Of a stretch of 42,514 nt of DNA, positions 30,376-38,658 are shown piece by piece. Position 1 is the first letter of the stretch; every line of letters starts with the position of its first letter. The position numbers and the translations under genes are program-made. This DNA is from an uncultured bacterium (GTDB taxonomy: Bacteria > Verrucomicrobiota > Kiritimatiellia > RFP12 > UBA1067), in assembly GCA_902761035.1 (NCBI GenBank), contig CACWIW010000031.1, positions 1-42,514 on the forward strand. The letters run 5' to 3'. The notes under the pieces were generated by a model. The model did no database searches. It was not told the DNA's origin and saw only the letters and a program-made list of their open reading frames with translations.

Positions 30376-30699
30376 CTAGGACGAGACTGGTTCAGTCGCC
30401 GTCTCAAGCACCTTCACAGCACGGCAACCGCCCCACACAAACAGACGCCACGGGCGGATGTTACGCACAACCTTAACCACCTGATCATTCTTGTCCAGAA
30501 ACGTCGCGTCGATCGCGAAACGCATGAAGCATGTGTGGATGGCGTTGCACTTCAGTATGAGCATCCCCTCACCGGGCGGAAGGCTTTTACGTCCCATGAG
30601 CCCCTTGAGCCGCTGCCATAACGTCCGTGCAACCTCCGCCCGCACTCCGTTGACTTCTGTCTTCTCCACGAGAACACCTGCGCTAGACTTCCTCGGCAA
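30376..30699 (-). CDS. DUF192 family protein
   Basis: 107 residues if started at TTG 30699; a GTG at 30669 is the alternative. DUF192 hallmarks are VRAEVARTLWQRLKGLMGRKSL, PPGEGMLILKCNAIHTCFMRFAIDATFLDK and VVKVVRNIRPWRLFVWGGCRAVKVLE. Function unknown; most homologues are secreted, but no signal peptide is seen here. TTG is preferred because GGAGGAG stands 9 nt upstream, inside the last codons of the preceding ATPase gene (17-nt overlap), which implies coupling. Convergent with dus, 5 nt apart. Confidence 0.8.
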   Translation of the reverse strand: MPRKSSAGVLVEKTEVNGVRAEVARTLWQRLKGLMGRKSLPPGEGMLILKCNAIHTCFMRFAIDATFLDKNDQVVKVVRNIRPWRLFVWGGCRAVKVLETATEPVSS

Positions 30700-32488
30700 G
30701 CACGCAGTCTCCTCCGTGGAACACGAGGACGAGCCGGTGGAGGGTCACTCGCGGGAGGGCCGCGCTTGCCGCGACCTCAACGGGCGGGACGCCCACCACC
30801 CCGACGGGAGCGCTGTGCCACTTGGCGACGAGGGCGGGGTCGGAAGAATACTGGTCGAGCTGGTCGATGGCCTCGGACTTGATCTTCGCGAGCTGTTCCG
30901 GCGTGGGCACGGGGTCGCCCGCCTTCACGTACTTCATCTCGATGAGCGCCGCGTGGGCAATGTCCGGCCAGCGGTCGAGGCGAGGCGCAAGGGCCAGGTC
31001 ATAGAAGCCGCCGCCCGCTTCGCGTTCGTGGCTCACGAGGTACGGCCCCTTCGCGGCGGTCAGGAGCGCGACGAGGGTGGACTGCACCACCTTCTCGCCC
31101 TCAACCGCGTCGCGCACCGCGAAGTTCTCCCTCACGATCCCAGTGAGGATGCCCATGAAGCCGTTCCATTCGCCGCGCCTTGCGAACGCGACGAGCTCCT
31201 TGTTGATGTCGAACATCCGCTCGTCGATCTTGTAGATGTCGGAGTAGGCGTCGGGAATCATCGTCGCCGCAAGGTGCTTCAGCGTCTCGTTCGGGATTCC
31301 GAACCGGGTCAGCTCAAAGTCGCTGCCCGTGATCGTCGTGATGCCGAGCCAGTAGAGGAGCGAGGTGAAGTTCTCCTTCTTTGAAAGCGTTTTGGCCTGG
31401 AACGACTTGATGATCGGCTCCTCCAGCGTGCCGCCCGCCAGCAGGTTCTCGAGCACGTGGAAATTGCCGTTGAGCCGGCGATCCATGGTCACGAGGTGGC
31501 GGATCTTCGCGTAGTCCGTGCGCAGGTTCTCGTCCACCATGTCGTTGGGCCATACCTTGGCGTTGACGAGCTGCTCGAAGAAATAGAGAACGAGAGTCGT
31601 GTTGGCGACGGAGGGCGCGGAGGCGCTGCCGAACCGGTAGTTGTCGTACCAGGTGATCGCGGCGTCGTATGCCCTGTCCGCGTCGAACCCGCACCGCGGC
31701 GCGTAGTAATCCGCCATCGCGCGGAGGTCGTCGTGGCGGAAGCCGGTGAGGTCGGCGAACTGCGGACGGAGCGAGATGTTCGTGCCGATGTTGAAGCCGC
31801 TCGTCACGTCATCCATCGTCACGGGCGAGACGCCCGTGACGAACAGACGCGTCACCGGCGCCTCCGTCCCGGAGGTGGCCGCCTTGAGCCTGGCGAAGAA
31901 GTTCTTGAAGAATCCGTCTCCGTGGCAGAGCGCGTTGTAGGCGGTCACCCCGCTTTCTGCGAGGATCGTATTGGTGAAGTTGTCGTATTCGTCGATGATG
32001 ACGTAGAGTTTCTTGCCGGAATTCTTCATTCGCAGGGCAATCTTGTTGAATTTGTCGCCTGCCATCGGCTCTTTGAGAACGGCCTCGGGGAGACCAGATG
32101 GAAGGTCATCCGCATAGTTCATTACGAAGGCATCGCAACAATCGGCGGCATATTTGTTGAAAGACGCCTGAACCTCCTGGGCATCTTTCGACACGGCGGA
32201 GAAGTCAAACTTGAGTACAAGGTACTTGCCACGCTCGTCGGTCGGTTTTGCGCCGATGTCGGTCCCCGCGAAGAACTCGTCGAACCTGTCGGAGTACCGC
32301 ACGTCGTAGTACGCCTCCAGAATCGCCGTCAGCAGCGACTTGCCGAACCGGCGCGGCCTGAGGAACACCGCGTAGCGCGTTGTCTCCAGGTCGCGGATCT
32401 TCGCGGTGCGGTCGACGAACCAGGCGTTCGCCCGCCTGATTTCGGCGTAGTCCGCCACGCCGTAGAGTATGGGCCTTGTCTTCTCCAT
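30683..32488 (-). CDS. AAA-ATPase-like / PD-(D/E)XK nuclease superfamily protein
   Basis: 601 residues. The N-terminus ILYGVADYAEIRRANAWFVDRTAKI, then FLRPRRFGKSLLTAILEAYYD (Walker A-like) and KLYVIIDEYDNFTN (Walker B-like), identify the AAA-ATPase_like family; the second half ends with a PD-(D/E)XK nuclease-like domain (GGGFYDLALAPRLDRWPDIAHAALIEMKYVK, giving D...E-x-K). These genes are abundant in gut anaerobes and their role is unknown; a defence or mobile function is often guessed. ATG 32488 lies 7 nt after TATACT, so it is predicted to be leaderless. DUF192 overlaps its end. Confidence 0.87.
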   Translation of the reverse strand: MEKTRPILYGVADYAEIRRANAWFVDRTAKIRDLETTRYAVFLRPRRFGKSLLTAILEAYYDVRYSDRFDEFFAGTDIGAKPTDERGKYLVLKFDFSAVSKDAQEVQASFNKYAADCCDAFVMNYADDLPSGLPEAVLKEPMAGDKFNKIALRMKNSGKKLYVIIDEYDNFTNTILAESGVTAYNALCHGDGFFKNFFARLKAATSGTEAPVTRLFVTGVSPVTMDDVTSGFNIGTNISLRPQFADLTGFRHDDLRAMADYYAPRCGFDADRAYDAAITWYDNYRFGSASAPSVANTTLVLYFFEQLVNAKVWPNDMVDENLRTDYAKIRHLVTMDRRLNGNFHVLENLLAGGTLEEPIIKSFQAKTLSKKENFTSLLYWLGITTITGSDFELTRFGIPNETLKHLAATMIPDAYSDIYKIDERMFDINKELVAFARRGEWNGFMGILTGIVRENFAVRDAVEGEKVVQSTLVALLTAAKGPYLVSHEREAGGGFYDLALAPRLDRWPDIAHAALIEMKYVKAGDPVPTPEQLAKIKSEAIDQLDQYSSDPALVAKWHSAPVGVVGVPPVEVAASAALPRVTLHRLVLVFHGGDCVLAEEV

Positions 32489-32495
32489 GGCGCAC

Positions 32496-32501
32496 AGTAT
32501 A
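32496..32501 (-). promoter_or_regulatory. Extended -10 of the AAA-ATPase gene (leaderless)
   Basis: TTGTGGTATACT on the minus strand, ending 7 nt before ATG 32488; no -35 hexamer visible. Confidence 0.72.
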
Positions 32502-32579
32502 CCACAAATCGCCGCAGCCGTGCGGAGTGAATTTCACCCAATCATCTCCTTCGCAATTTGATTGCGCAGAGGATTTCCC

Positions 32580-33179
32580 CTACTTGAGGATTTCGGATTC
32601 AGGGAGCGGGGAAGACTTCGCCGCCTTGCTCCATCTGGGGTTCGAGACAAACGATTTCTCGACCGAATCCTTGACCATCAGCTGGATGATGCATCCCGTA
32701 ACGCGCGAGCCCGTTGTCTCGGACTTCGCGGACGAGTTACCGCCCCTATACCTTGTCCTTCTTGTCGTCGTAATGATCTTCTTGCGCACGAGCTTCTCTG
32801 TCGGTGACGTAACGACGGTCTTGAACACGCCCTTCTCGTCCAGAGTGACCGAAATCGTCTTGTCGCCGAGCATCGCTTTCTTCCCGTCGGTCGTGCCGAT
32901 GAAATAGCACTTAAGCTTCACGGAACCGGCTTCGGGAAGCGTCTTGCCGGTGAATGACACGGTGACCGGCCATGACAGGTTGCGGCTCGTAGTCTTTGTC
33001 TGAACCGATGTCCGCGTGCGGCGTCCCCCTGACCTCTTCGCCCCTTTGCTTTCGGACGTTGACTGCATCGCCGTCGAGTTGTCAACGTGCAGCGAACTAA
33101 TGTAGCCGGGTCCCTCTGCGGCCGACGCCGTGAATGTCGCCGCACACAGCAGCGAAACTACTATTTTCAGCAATTTCAT
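32580..33179 (-). CDS. Secreted protein of unknown function
   Basis: 199 residues with a signal peptide (MKLLKIVVSLLCAATFTASA). A Ser/Thr/Lys/Arg-rich segment (about 35-70) precedes a beta-rich region (SWPVTVSFTGKTLPEAGSVKLKCYFIGTTDGKKAM). The C-terminal third is basic and Ser-rich, with SRVTGCIIQLMVKDSVEKSFVS. No family recognised. AAGGAG 6 nt before ATG is strong. It follows the glutamine amidotransferase gene by 27 nt and is last in the operon starting at 35503. Confidence 0.65.
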   Translation of the reverse strand: MKLLKIVVSLLCAATFTASAAEGPGYISSLHVDNSTAMQSTSESKGAKRSGGRRTRTSVQTKTTSRNLSWPVTVSFTGKTLPEAGSVKLKCYFIGTTDGKKAMLGDKTISVTLDEKGVFKTVVTSPTEKLVRKKIITTTRRTRYRGGNSSAKSETTGSRVTGCIIQLMVKDSVEKSFVSNPRWSKAAKSSPLPESEILK

Positions 33180-33206
33180 TTGTTTCTCCTTTTTGTTTTT
33201 TCAAAC

Positions 33207-33998
33207 TCATAGCATGGCGTAGCCCATGTAGACGTAGCGGTAGTCCTCCGGATCGTAGACATACTCGTGCCCGTGTGGAGGAGCCTCGCGGATGAACGCG
33301 CCGTCCCGCACCGCGAGGAGCCGCGTGAACGGTACAGGCTTCCACGTCCCCGTCGAGAGCGGCTTCGTCGAGAAGATCAGCGCGTCATCGTCCTGACAGT
33401 AGTGCAGGGTCTCTCTCAAGTTCGTGTGGACGTACATTACCTCGCCGTCGTATATGAGCAAGTTGAGCTTGTTCCCATCCGCGAGCGCGGCAATTTCGGT
33501 AGCAAGCACCTCGAAGCGCCCTTCCGCGTCGAGGGGCCTCCCCGCCTGAGCCTGTGCGCGGTCGATGCGGTCTACGAGATACAGGAGGACGCGCTCGGAA
33601 TCGGTCGAGCCTGACTGGATGTTAAGGTAGTCGTTCAAGGCTTCGCCGTGAAAAATCGTCCCGTTGTGGATGAGCGTCCAGGCGCGCCCGGAACTGTCGG
33701 TGGCCGTAAAAGGATGGCAATTGACGTATTCTGGATGTCCAATCGAGGCAAAGCGAATGTGCGCGAGAAGCGCCTGCTCCTCGATGCCGGCATCAAGGAG
33801 AGCGCGCAGTCGTTCGCTCGTCGTGGCCTTGCACGGTTCCTTGTCAATGAGAGGCTGTGGCAGGCGCACCCCGCCCGCGTCAGTGAAGCGGGCGAGTCCC
33901 CATCCGTGCGGATTCTGCTCGGCGTGCGAGAAGAATTCGCGCAGGACCGCGTTGAACGCACGGCGTTGTTTCGCGGATATCCCCAGCAGTTCACACAT
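33207..33998 (-). CDS. Class II glutamine amidotransferase (YafJ/GATase_4-like)
   Basis: 263 residues. The start ATG 33998 makes Cys the second residue (MCELLGISAKQRRAF), as required for the N-terminal nucleophile after Met removal; the longer open frame upstream is antisense-like. Further Ntn motifs: EQNPHGWGLARF, LLAHIRFASIG, NCHPFTAT and WTLIHNGTIFH, then STDSERVLLYLVDRI and ALIFSTKPL. No synthase domain is attached, so it is a stand-alone amidotransferase or amidohydrolase of unknown substrate. The start overlaps the metallophosphoesterase stop by one base (TGATG). Confidence 0.88.
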   Translation of the reverse strand: MCELLGISAKQRRAFNAVLREFFSHAEQNPHGWGLARFTDAGGVRLPQPLIDKEPCKATTSERLRALLDAGIEEQALLAHIRFASIGHPEYVNCHPFTATDSSGRAWTLIHNGTIFHGEALNDYLNIQSGSTDSERVLLYLVDRIDRAQAQAGRPLDAEGRFEVLATEIAALADGNKLNLLIYDGEVMYVHTNLRETLHYCQDDDALIFSTKPLSTGTWKPVPFTRLLAVRDGAFIREAPPHGHEYVYDPEDYRYVYMGYAML

Positions 33999-35503
33999 CA
34001 CACATGGGGCGCGAACGTGGTCGAGATCGGCGCGCCTGCCTTGCCGAAGCTGTTGCGCGGCGAGACTTCGATACGCAGTTTGCCGGTGGCCTTGAGACGG
34101 TTCACGGCAAGGCTGCACACGGTCGGAACGTTCGCCGCACCGCCCGACTCGGAGCGGTAGAACGATTCTGCGAACACGTACCGGTCGTCCGCCTTGCCGT
34201 TCTCGCCCGTGATCCTGAGGGCGAAGTCGAGCGCCCGCGCGCCCTTCTTGCCGTTCGCAGGCGGGATGGTGATCTCGAGGACCGGCTGTTTCACGGCCTT
34301 GACTTTCTTGCCGCCGCGGTTCTTGCCCTTCGTCATGCGCACCGCAAGCGCGGCGCCCTTCGGGAACTGCGGGGGAACGCTCGCCGCCGCGCGCTTCGCG
34401 TAGGCGAACGGCATGGGTTCCGCCGACGGTAGCGGCACGACCCAGTCGTCGCCGAGGAGGCCGAGGTCCTCGAAGTCGCGGCGCTCAAACACCATGCGGT
34501 CGTCGTACACGCGCAGTATCATGCCCTGGTGTCCGCTGTGGATCTTCATCTTGTGCATGATCTTGTACGGGTCTTCGTCCCGCTGGCCCGGCGACGGCAA
34601 ATCGTTCTCGCGGCCGAACGGAAGGACATCGCCGTATTCGAGGCCGGTGTACTTGAGCGAACCCGCGCCGATGGACGTGAACGCGCCCTGCCAGATCGCG
34701 CGCTCGTCGTTGATCGAAGCGTGGGAGTGTCCGGAGAACGCGACGGCATTGCGGAACTTCGAGAGCGCCCGCGTGACGAGTCCGTTGTCATGTCCCCACA
34801 CCCAGTCGCAGTGGCACGTGCCCTTGAGCGGCGGATGCTGCAGGTAGAAGAACGGCTTGGACGGATCAAGCGTCGCGCCGTTCTGCTCGAACCAGTGCGA
34901 TGCATACGACGTGCCGACTTCCTCCCATCCGCGGCAGTGGTCCTTGGTCCAGTGCGTGCCGATTACCGTGTAGCCCTTCACCTCCTTGCGCCAGATCGGG
35001 TTGAAATCCTCGTGGAAGCACTTCTTCCAAGCTGCGGCGAGATCCTTGTTGATGGCATGGTCGTAGTACTCCTTGCCAAAGATCGACTTGACGCGTCCGC
35101 CGTACTTGTAGCCTTCAAAGTCGTGGTTGCCGTACACGAACAACTGCTCCACGCGGCGTCCGTCCGGTGCCTTGCCGTCGGGAAACACGGAGTACCAGGC
35201 GCGCGCAACGGCCTCAAGTTCCTCAACCGTACCGCGGTCCGCCATGTCGCCGCAAACGAGCACGCCGTCGACGCCCTGGTCGCGGAACCAGCCGAGAGCC
35301 TTTCGGAACATCTCCTCGCCGGCAAACGAAAGCGTCCCGTCCTTGCCCTTCGAGATTGACAGGTGGATGTCGCTCAGGATGCCGAGCGTGAGGTTCGGAC
35401 GCCCCGCCGGCGCCGCAAACAGCGGACGCGCCGCGCCAAACGCGCCAAAGGACGCCATCGCGCCCAGGAATTGCCGTCTATTGAATAGCATTTTATTAGT
35501 CAC
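33998..35503 (-). CDS. Tat-exported calcineurin-like metallophosphoesterase
   Basis: 501 residues. Start GTG 35503 (VTNKMLFNRRQ) has AAGGAAG 6-8 nt upstream; ATG 35491 is too far. Twin-arginine signal NRRQFLGAMASFGAFGAARP. Dimetal motifs: ILSDIHLS (D45, H47), GDMADRG (D86), YGNHDFEG (N126, H127), VIGTHW (H184), FFYLQHPP (H223) and FSGHSHAS. All ligands are present, so it should be active on an unknown phosphate ester. The last 130 residues form a beta-rich C-domain with a basic linker (KGKNRGGKKVKAVKQ). A fragment of a close relative is fused to the sigma-like gene at 19482. Promoter at 35560-35589. Confidence 0.87.
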   Translation of the reverse strand: MTNKMLFNRRQFLGAMASFGAFGAARPLFAAPAGRPNLTLGILSDIHLSISKGKDGTLSFAGEEMFRKALGWFRDQGVDGVLVCGDMADRGTVEELEAVARAWYSVFPDGKAPDGRRVEQLFVYGNHDFEGYKYGGRVKSIFGKEYYDHAINKDLAAAWKKCFHEDFNPIWRKEVKGYTVIGTHWTKDHCRGWEEVGTSYASHWFEQNGATLDPSKPFFYLQHPPLKGTCHCDWVWGHDNGLVTRALSKFRNAVAFSGHSHASINDERAIWQGAFTSIGAGSLKYTGLEYGDVLPFGRENDLPSPGQRDEDPYKIMHKMKIHSGHQGMILRVYDDRMVFERRDFEDLGLLGDDWVVPLPSAEPMPFAYAKRAAASVPPQFPKGAALAVRMTKGKNRGGKKVKAVKQPVLEITIPPANGKKGARALDFALRITGENGKADDRYVFAESFYRSESGGAANVPTVCSLAVNRLKATGKLRIEVSPRNSFGKAGAPISTTFAPHV

Positions 35504-35559
35504 TGTTTTCTTCCTTTCTAATGCTTCGACATGGAATGCGCTTCCTTTACGTCGAGGAA

Positions 35560-35589
35560 ATTATACCAAGAATTCCCGCCGACGCGCAA
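35560..35589 (-). promoter_or_regulatory. Promoter of the metallophosphoesterase operon
   Basis: -35 TTGCGC (35589-35584), 18-nt spacer, extended -10 TTGGTATAAT (TATAAT at 35565-35560). The leader is about 50 nt. Confidence 0.72.
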
Positions 35590-35652
35590 GCGTCAAAGCG
35601 TGTCATCACTGTAGGCATACGGGAGAGGCCGAGCCTTCCACTCGTGGACGGC

Positions 35653-37764
35653 CTATCGCGGGCCAGCAACGCGGGCATTCCAGGGCTTGAAGCCGAGCGC
35701 AAGCGCCGGAGAGCTGGGCCTGAGGCGGAAGTCGTTACGCTCGGGATCCTCGAACTGCGGGTCGGCGTAGACACCGCCCACTTCCTTGCCGCACGCCGTC
35801 CAGGCGTTCCAGTCGAGGCCATCCAACTGCGGACGCCCCGAGTAGTCGTACCAGAGGTTCGCAGCCCACACGCCGCCCACGCCGCGCGGACCGCGTCCCA
35901 CGAGCGGTCCTTCCCGCACCACGACGATGTTGTTCACGAAGTGGAGCGTACAGGGAACGCCCTGCACCTCGCGCCGCTGCGTGCGCACCGCGCCGAGCAT
36001 GCGGTTCCATGCGAACACGTTGTTGCGGATCACGCATCCCGTGCCGTAGTGCTGGTGGAAGCCGCCGTCCGTCGTGTTCCAACAGAGGTTCCGCTCCATC
36101 ACGATGCCTTCGCTCCCTTCGTCCGTGTAGAGCGCCCAGCCGCCGTAGGAGTAGGACTTCACGTCGTGGATCACGTTGTCATGTACCCAGGTGCCGAAGC
36201 TCGTGCCGAGCGTGTAAACGCCGCCCATGTCGCTCATCACGCCCTTGCCAAGACCGTAGATGCGGTTGAACGCCACTTCGTTGCGCTGCGCCACGCTGCC
36301 CCTGAAGCCCCAGGTCCAGCCCACGCTCACGCCCGTGTAGTAGAAGTCGTAGATGTCGCAGTGCAACACCTTCGAGTCCGAAACGTGAGTGAGCGCCACG
36401 CCCGTCCCCTCCGGATTGAACCGCCCGCCCTTCCGGATCGTGCAGTCCGCGATCACGTTGAACGCCGTCGAACGCGGCGCGAGACGCCGGATCACGCGGC
36501 GCGTAAGCTCCTCGCCCGCCGCGACGTAGCCCTTGCTCGCGCCCATCCAGATTCCGCCCGCGCCGAGATCCTCGAGCGTGCAGCGGACAATGCGGTTGGA
36601 CGTGCAGCCGTCGTTGAAGCGGAACGCGTAGTTGCCCGTGTTGCGCACCGTGCAGTTCTCCCACGAGAGACGCTGCACGCCCTCCGCCGTGACGAGTCCG
36701 TCAAAACCGGACGCCGCCTGGTGCTGCCAGGACTCGGACGGTCCCTTTGCGCCGTCCGGCGCGGGCGCGTCGCTCGCGGCGAACGTGAGGCCCTTGAACG
36801 CGATGTCGTGTACGTAGCGTCCGGCGTCCGGCTCGCCCTTGAACTCGACAAGGCGGCTCAGCTTCGCGCTCGGCGCGATCGCCTGGACCTTCTCGATCTT
36901 TTCGCCCGGACGCGGACGGTACAGCACCTCGCCCGCCCGCGCGTCGTAGAACCACTCGCCCGGTGCGTCGAATGCGCTCCGTACGTTCTCGAAACAGACG
37001 AGCGTTTCGCGCGGGTTCCAGCTCTGGTAGTCCTTCCAGCCGTGCGGCGACCATGTCTCGACCATCCCCGTCGCGGGATCGAACGCACGCAGAATGCGCC
37101 GCGCGAAGTTCCATTTGTGTACCACGCACATCTGCGCGTAGGGCATCTCTTCCGGCGCGATCGCCGCAAGCTCCTTCACGCCGTTGGTGACCACAAGACG
37201 CTCGGCAAACGAGGGCGCATCGGGCGAATGCGGCGGTCGCGGGGCGACCGCCATACCGGGCGCGTCTTTGCGCGGCGAGATTGAGGGCTTCGCAACTTTG
37301 AAGTAGCCGGAGTTCGGCAGACGCGCCCGGTTCGCGCGCCGCCCGTTCACCCACAGCTGCTCGAAGTAGACAGGTTGGCCGTCAGCGCCGCGCGGCACGG
37401 GGACTGCCCACCAGCCCTTCCCCGTGTCCTTCCACCCCACGAGTAGCGCGCCGCCGGAGATCACCGCGCCCTTCTCGCCGGTCCACGTGACCGGTGCCTG
37501 CGGCGTGCCGGAGTCCGCCGGCGTGAAGAGAAGCGTGCGGTCGAGTACGTAGAGGCCCGGCTTCACGCGGATTGTCCAGGCGGACACATCGCCCTTCGCC
37601 TTCGCGGCGCGGATTGCCTCCAACGCGCCCTGCGGCGTCAAGCCGCCCGGCGCGACCACAAGTTCACCGGCCGACACGGCAAAAAATCCCGCCGCACCGA
37701 GAACGAGAAACATGAAACAAACGCGAGTCGCAAAACATAAAGCGAAGGCATTTCTTTTATTCAT
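35653..37764 (-). CDS. Exported right-handed beta-helix glycan-active enzyme, GH141-like
   Basis: 703 residues. Start ATG 37764 (MNKRNAFALCFATRVCFMFL, signal peptide); the frame extends 15 codons upstream into the promoter. PGGLTPQGALEAIRAA and VKPGLYVLDRTLLFTP begin the helix. VTWTGEKGAVISGGALLVGW, then YFEQLWVNGRRANRARLPN, is a block I associate with GH141 (fucosidase/xylanase) and related helices. Parallel-beta-helix repeats run to the end (NCTVRNTGNYAFRFNDGC, NEVAFNRIYGLGKGVMSDMGG, RNNVFAWNRM), with DPQFEDPERNDFRLRPSSPAL as the usual closing motif. Enzyme activity is inferred; a non-catalytic helix cannot be excluded. Extended -10 TGTGGTATCAT at 37798-37803; RBS weak. Confidence 0.78.
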   Translation of the reverse strand: MNKRNAFALCFATRVCFMFLVLGAAGFFAVSAGELVVAPGGLTPQGALEAIRAAKAKGDVSAWTIRVKPGLYVLDRTLLFTPADSGTPQAPVTWTGEKGAVISGGALLVGWKDTGKGWWAVPVPRGADGQPVYFEQLWVNGRRANRARLPNSGYFKVAKPSISPRKDAPGMAVAPRPPHSPDAPSFAERLVVTNGVKELAAIAPEEMPYAQMCVVHKWNFARRILRAFDPATGMVETWSPHGWKDYQSWNPRETLVCFENVRSAFDAPGEWFYDARAGEVLYRPRPGEKIEKVQAIAPSAKLSRLVEFKGEPDAGRYVHDIAFKGLTFAASDAPAPDGAKGPSESWQHQAASGFDGLVTAEGVQRLSWENCTVRNTGNYAFRFNDGCTSNRIVRCTLEDLGAGGIWMGASKGYVAAGEELTRRVIRRLAPRSTAFNVIADCTIRKGGRFNPEGTGVALTHVSDSKVLHCDIYDFYYTGVSVGWTWGFRGSVAQRNEVAFNRIYGLGKGVMSDMGGVYTLGTSFGTWVHDNVIHDVKSYSYGGWALYTDEGSEGIVMERNLCWNTTDGGFHQHYGTGCVIRNNVFAWNRMLGAVRTQRREVQGVPCTLHFVNNIVVVREGPLVGRGPRGVGGVWAANLWYDYSGRPQLDGLDWNAWTACGKEVGGVYADPQFEDPERNDFRLRPSSPALALGFKPWNARVAGPR

Positions 37765-37797
37765 TTTATAATCTCTATTTGTTCTAAAGGTGGTCCT

Positions 37798-37803
37798 ATG
37801 ATA
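37798..37803 (-). promoter_or_regulatory. Extended -10 of the beta-helix gene
   Basis: TTTGTGGTATCAT on the minus strand, about 33 nt before ATG 37764. Confidence 0.6.
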
Positions 37804-37855
37804 CCACAAACCTGCGCCCTCCGTCTATCCGAAATTCAGCCCGTGACCAATCTTG

Positions 37856-38494
37856 TCATTTTCCCTTGCGGGCGGCGCGACGCGCGCAGGAGAACAGGCG
37901 CATGCTGGCCGCACCGCAGACCAGAGGCGACTCCTCGCAGCACATCTTCTCAACGCCTTCAGCCGACGCGTCGAAGGTGGCGCACGATTCAGCGGCAAGG
38001 CCGAAGTCGCGTCCCGTGGTGATGGCGTCCTGGTTCGCCGCCAGGAAGCGGAACTCCCAGCTGTACTTCGAGGACTGGTGCTCGATCCGGTTCCTGACGT
38101 CCGTGCGCGTGAACGTGTGCGAGGCGTTCTCGAAGCCGTCCGTGAGGATGGCGAAGATCACGCCGTCGGGACGCTCCGCCTCGGGCTGGGCGGCGAACTT
38201 GCGCCCCAGCTCGTCGATACCGGTGCAGATGGCGTCGTAAAGCGCCGTGCAGCCGCCGATGGTGTAGTCCTCGATCGTGCGCGGCGCGCCCGCGTTCAGG
38301 TCGACCGAGTCGGCGAGGTGCTTCACCTCGTCGTCGAACTGCCACACGTCGAGGAGCGTCTTGTCCTCGTCGCTCTTGAGTCCCGCGAAGAACTTCTTCA
38401 GCGACTCGATCGTGGTCGTGCGCAGCGAGCCCATCGAGCCCGAGGCGTCGAGGACGAGCGCGACGTGCATGTAGCTTTTGATTTCCTTGTTCAT
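37856..38494 (-). CDS. von Willebrand factor A domain protein
   Basis: 212 residues from ATG 38494, chosen for AAGGAATGG upstream and because the domain starts directly (MNKEIKSYMHVALVLDASGSMGS). The metal-ion-dependent adhesion site is complete: D16-x-S18-x-S20, Thr in IGGCTALYDAI, and Asp in ILTDGFENAS. No signal or membrane segment is seen, so it is cytoplasmic. The C-terminal 30 residues are Cys- and Arg/Lys-rich (MCCEESPLVCGAASM, CARRAARKGK). It is divergent from an HTH gene whose start is 165 nt away. Similar cytoplasmic vWA proteins bind partner ATPases or regulators; the partner here is unknown. Confidence 0.87.
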   Translation of the reverse strand: MNKEIKSYMHVALVLDASGSMGSLRTTTIESLKKFFAGLKSDEDKTLLDVWQFDDEVKHLADSVDLNAGAPRTIEDYTIGGCTALYDAICTGIDELGRKFAAQPEAERPDGVIFAILTDGFENASHTFTRTDVRNRIEHQSSKYSWEFRFLAANQDAITTGRDFGLAAESCATFDASAEGVEKMCCEESPLVCGAASMRLFSCARRAARKGK

Positions 38495-38565
38495 CTTTCC
38501 ATTCCTTCTTATGGTTGTTTTTTCTGCCGCCGCCCGGAAATGCCCGGAGCGCCTGCGACGCGGAC

Positions 38566-38571
38566 ACTTTA
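38566..38571 (-). promoter_or_regulatory. Probable extended -10 of the vWA gene
   Basis: TTATGGTAAAGT on the minus strand, about 70 nt before ATG 38494; fits the TnTGGTATAMT pattern with two changes. Confidence 0.5.
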
Positions 38572-38646
38572 CCATAAAAAGGCGAGCAAAAACCGCTGGG
38601 CAAAGAAATGTCCATTTCGGATGGACACGCCCCGCGTCCGATTTGC

Positions 38647-38652
38647 TATACT
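38647..38652 (+). promoter_or_regulatory. Extended -10 of the HTH gene (leaderless)
   Basis: TTTGCTATACT, ending 6 nt before ATG 38659. Confidence 0.68.
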
Positions 38653-38658
38653 TAAGCC

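Noticed and set aside
32081..32110. ggggagaccagatggaag inside the AAA-ATPase gene resembling the shared leader block
   Set aside because: It lies in coding sequence with no promoter core nearby and only partial similarity.
35581..35594. gacgc-gcaa-gcgtc hairpin as terminator of the beta-helix gene
   Set aside because: It is only 5 bp, lies beyond the stop by about 60 nt without a T-run and overlaps the -35 of the next promoter.
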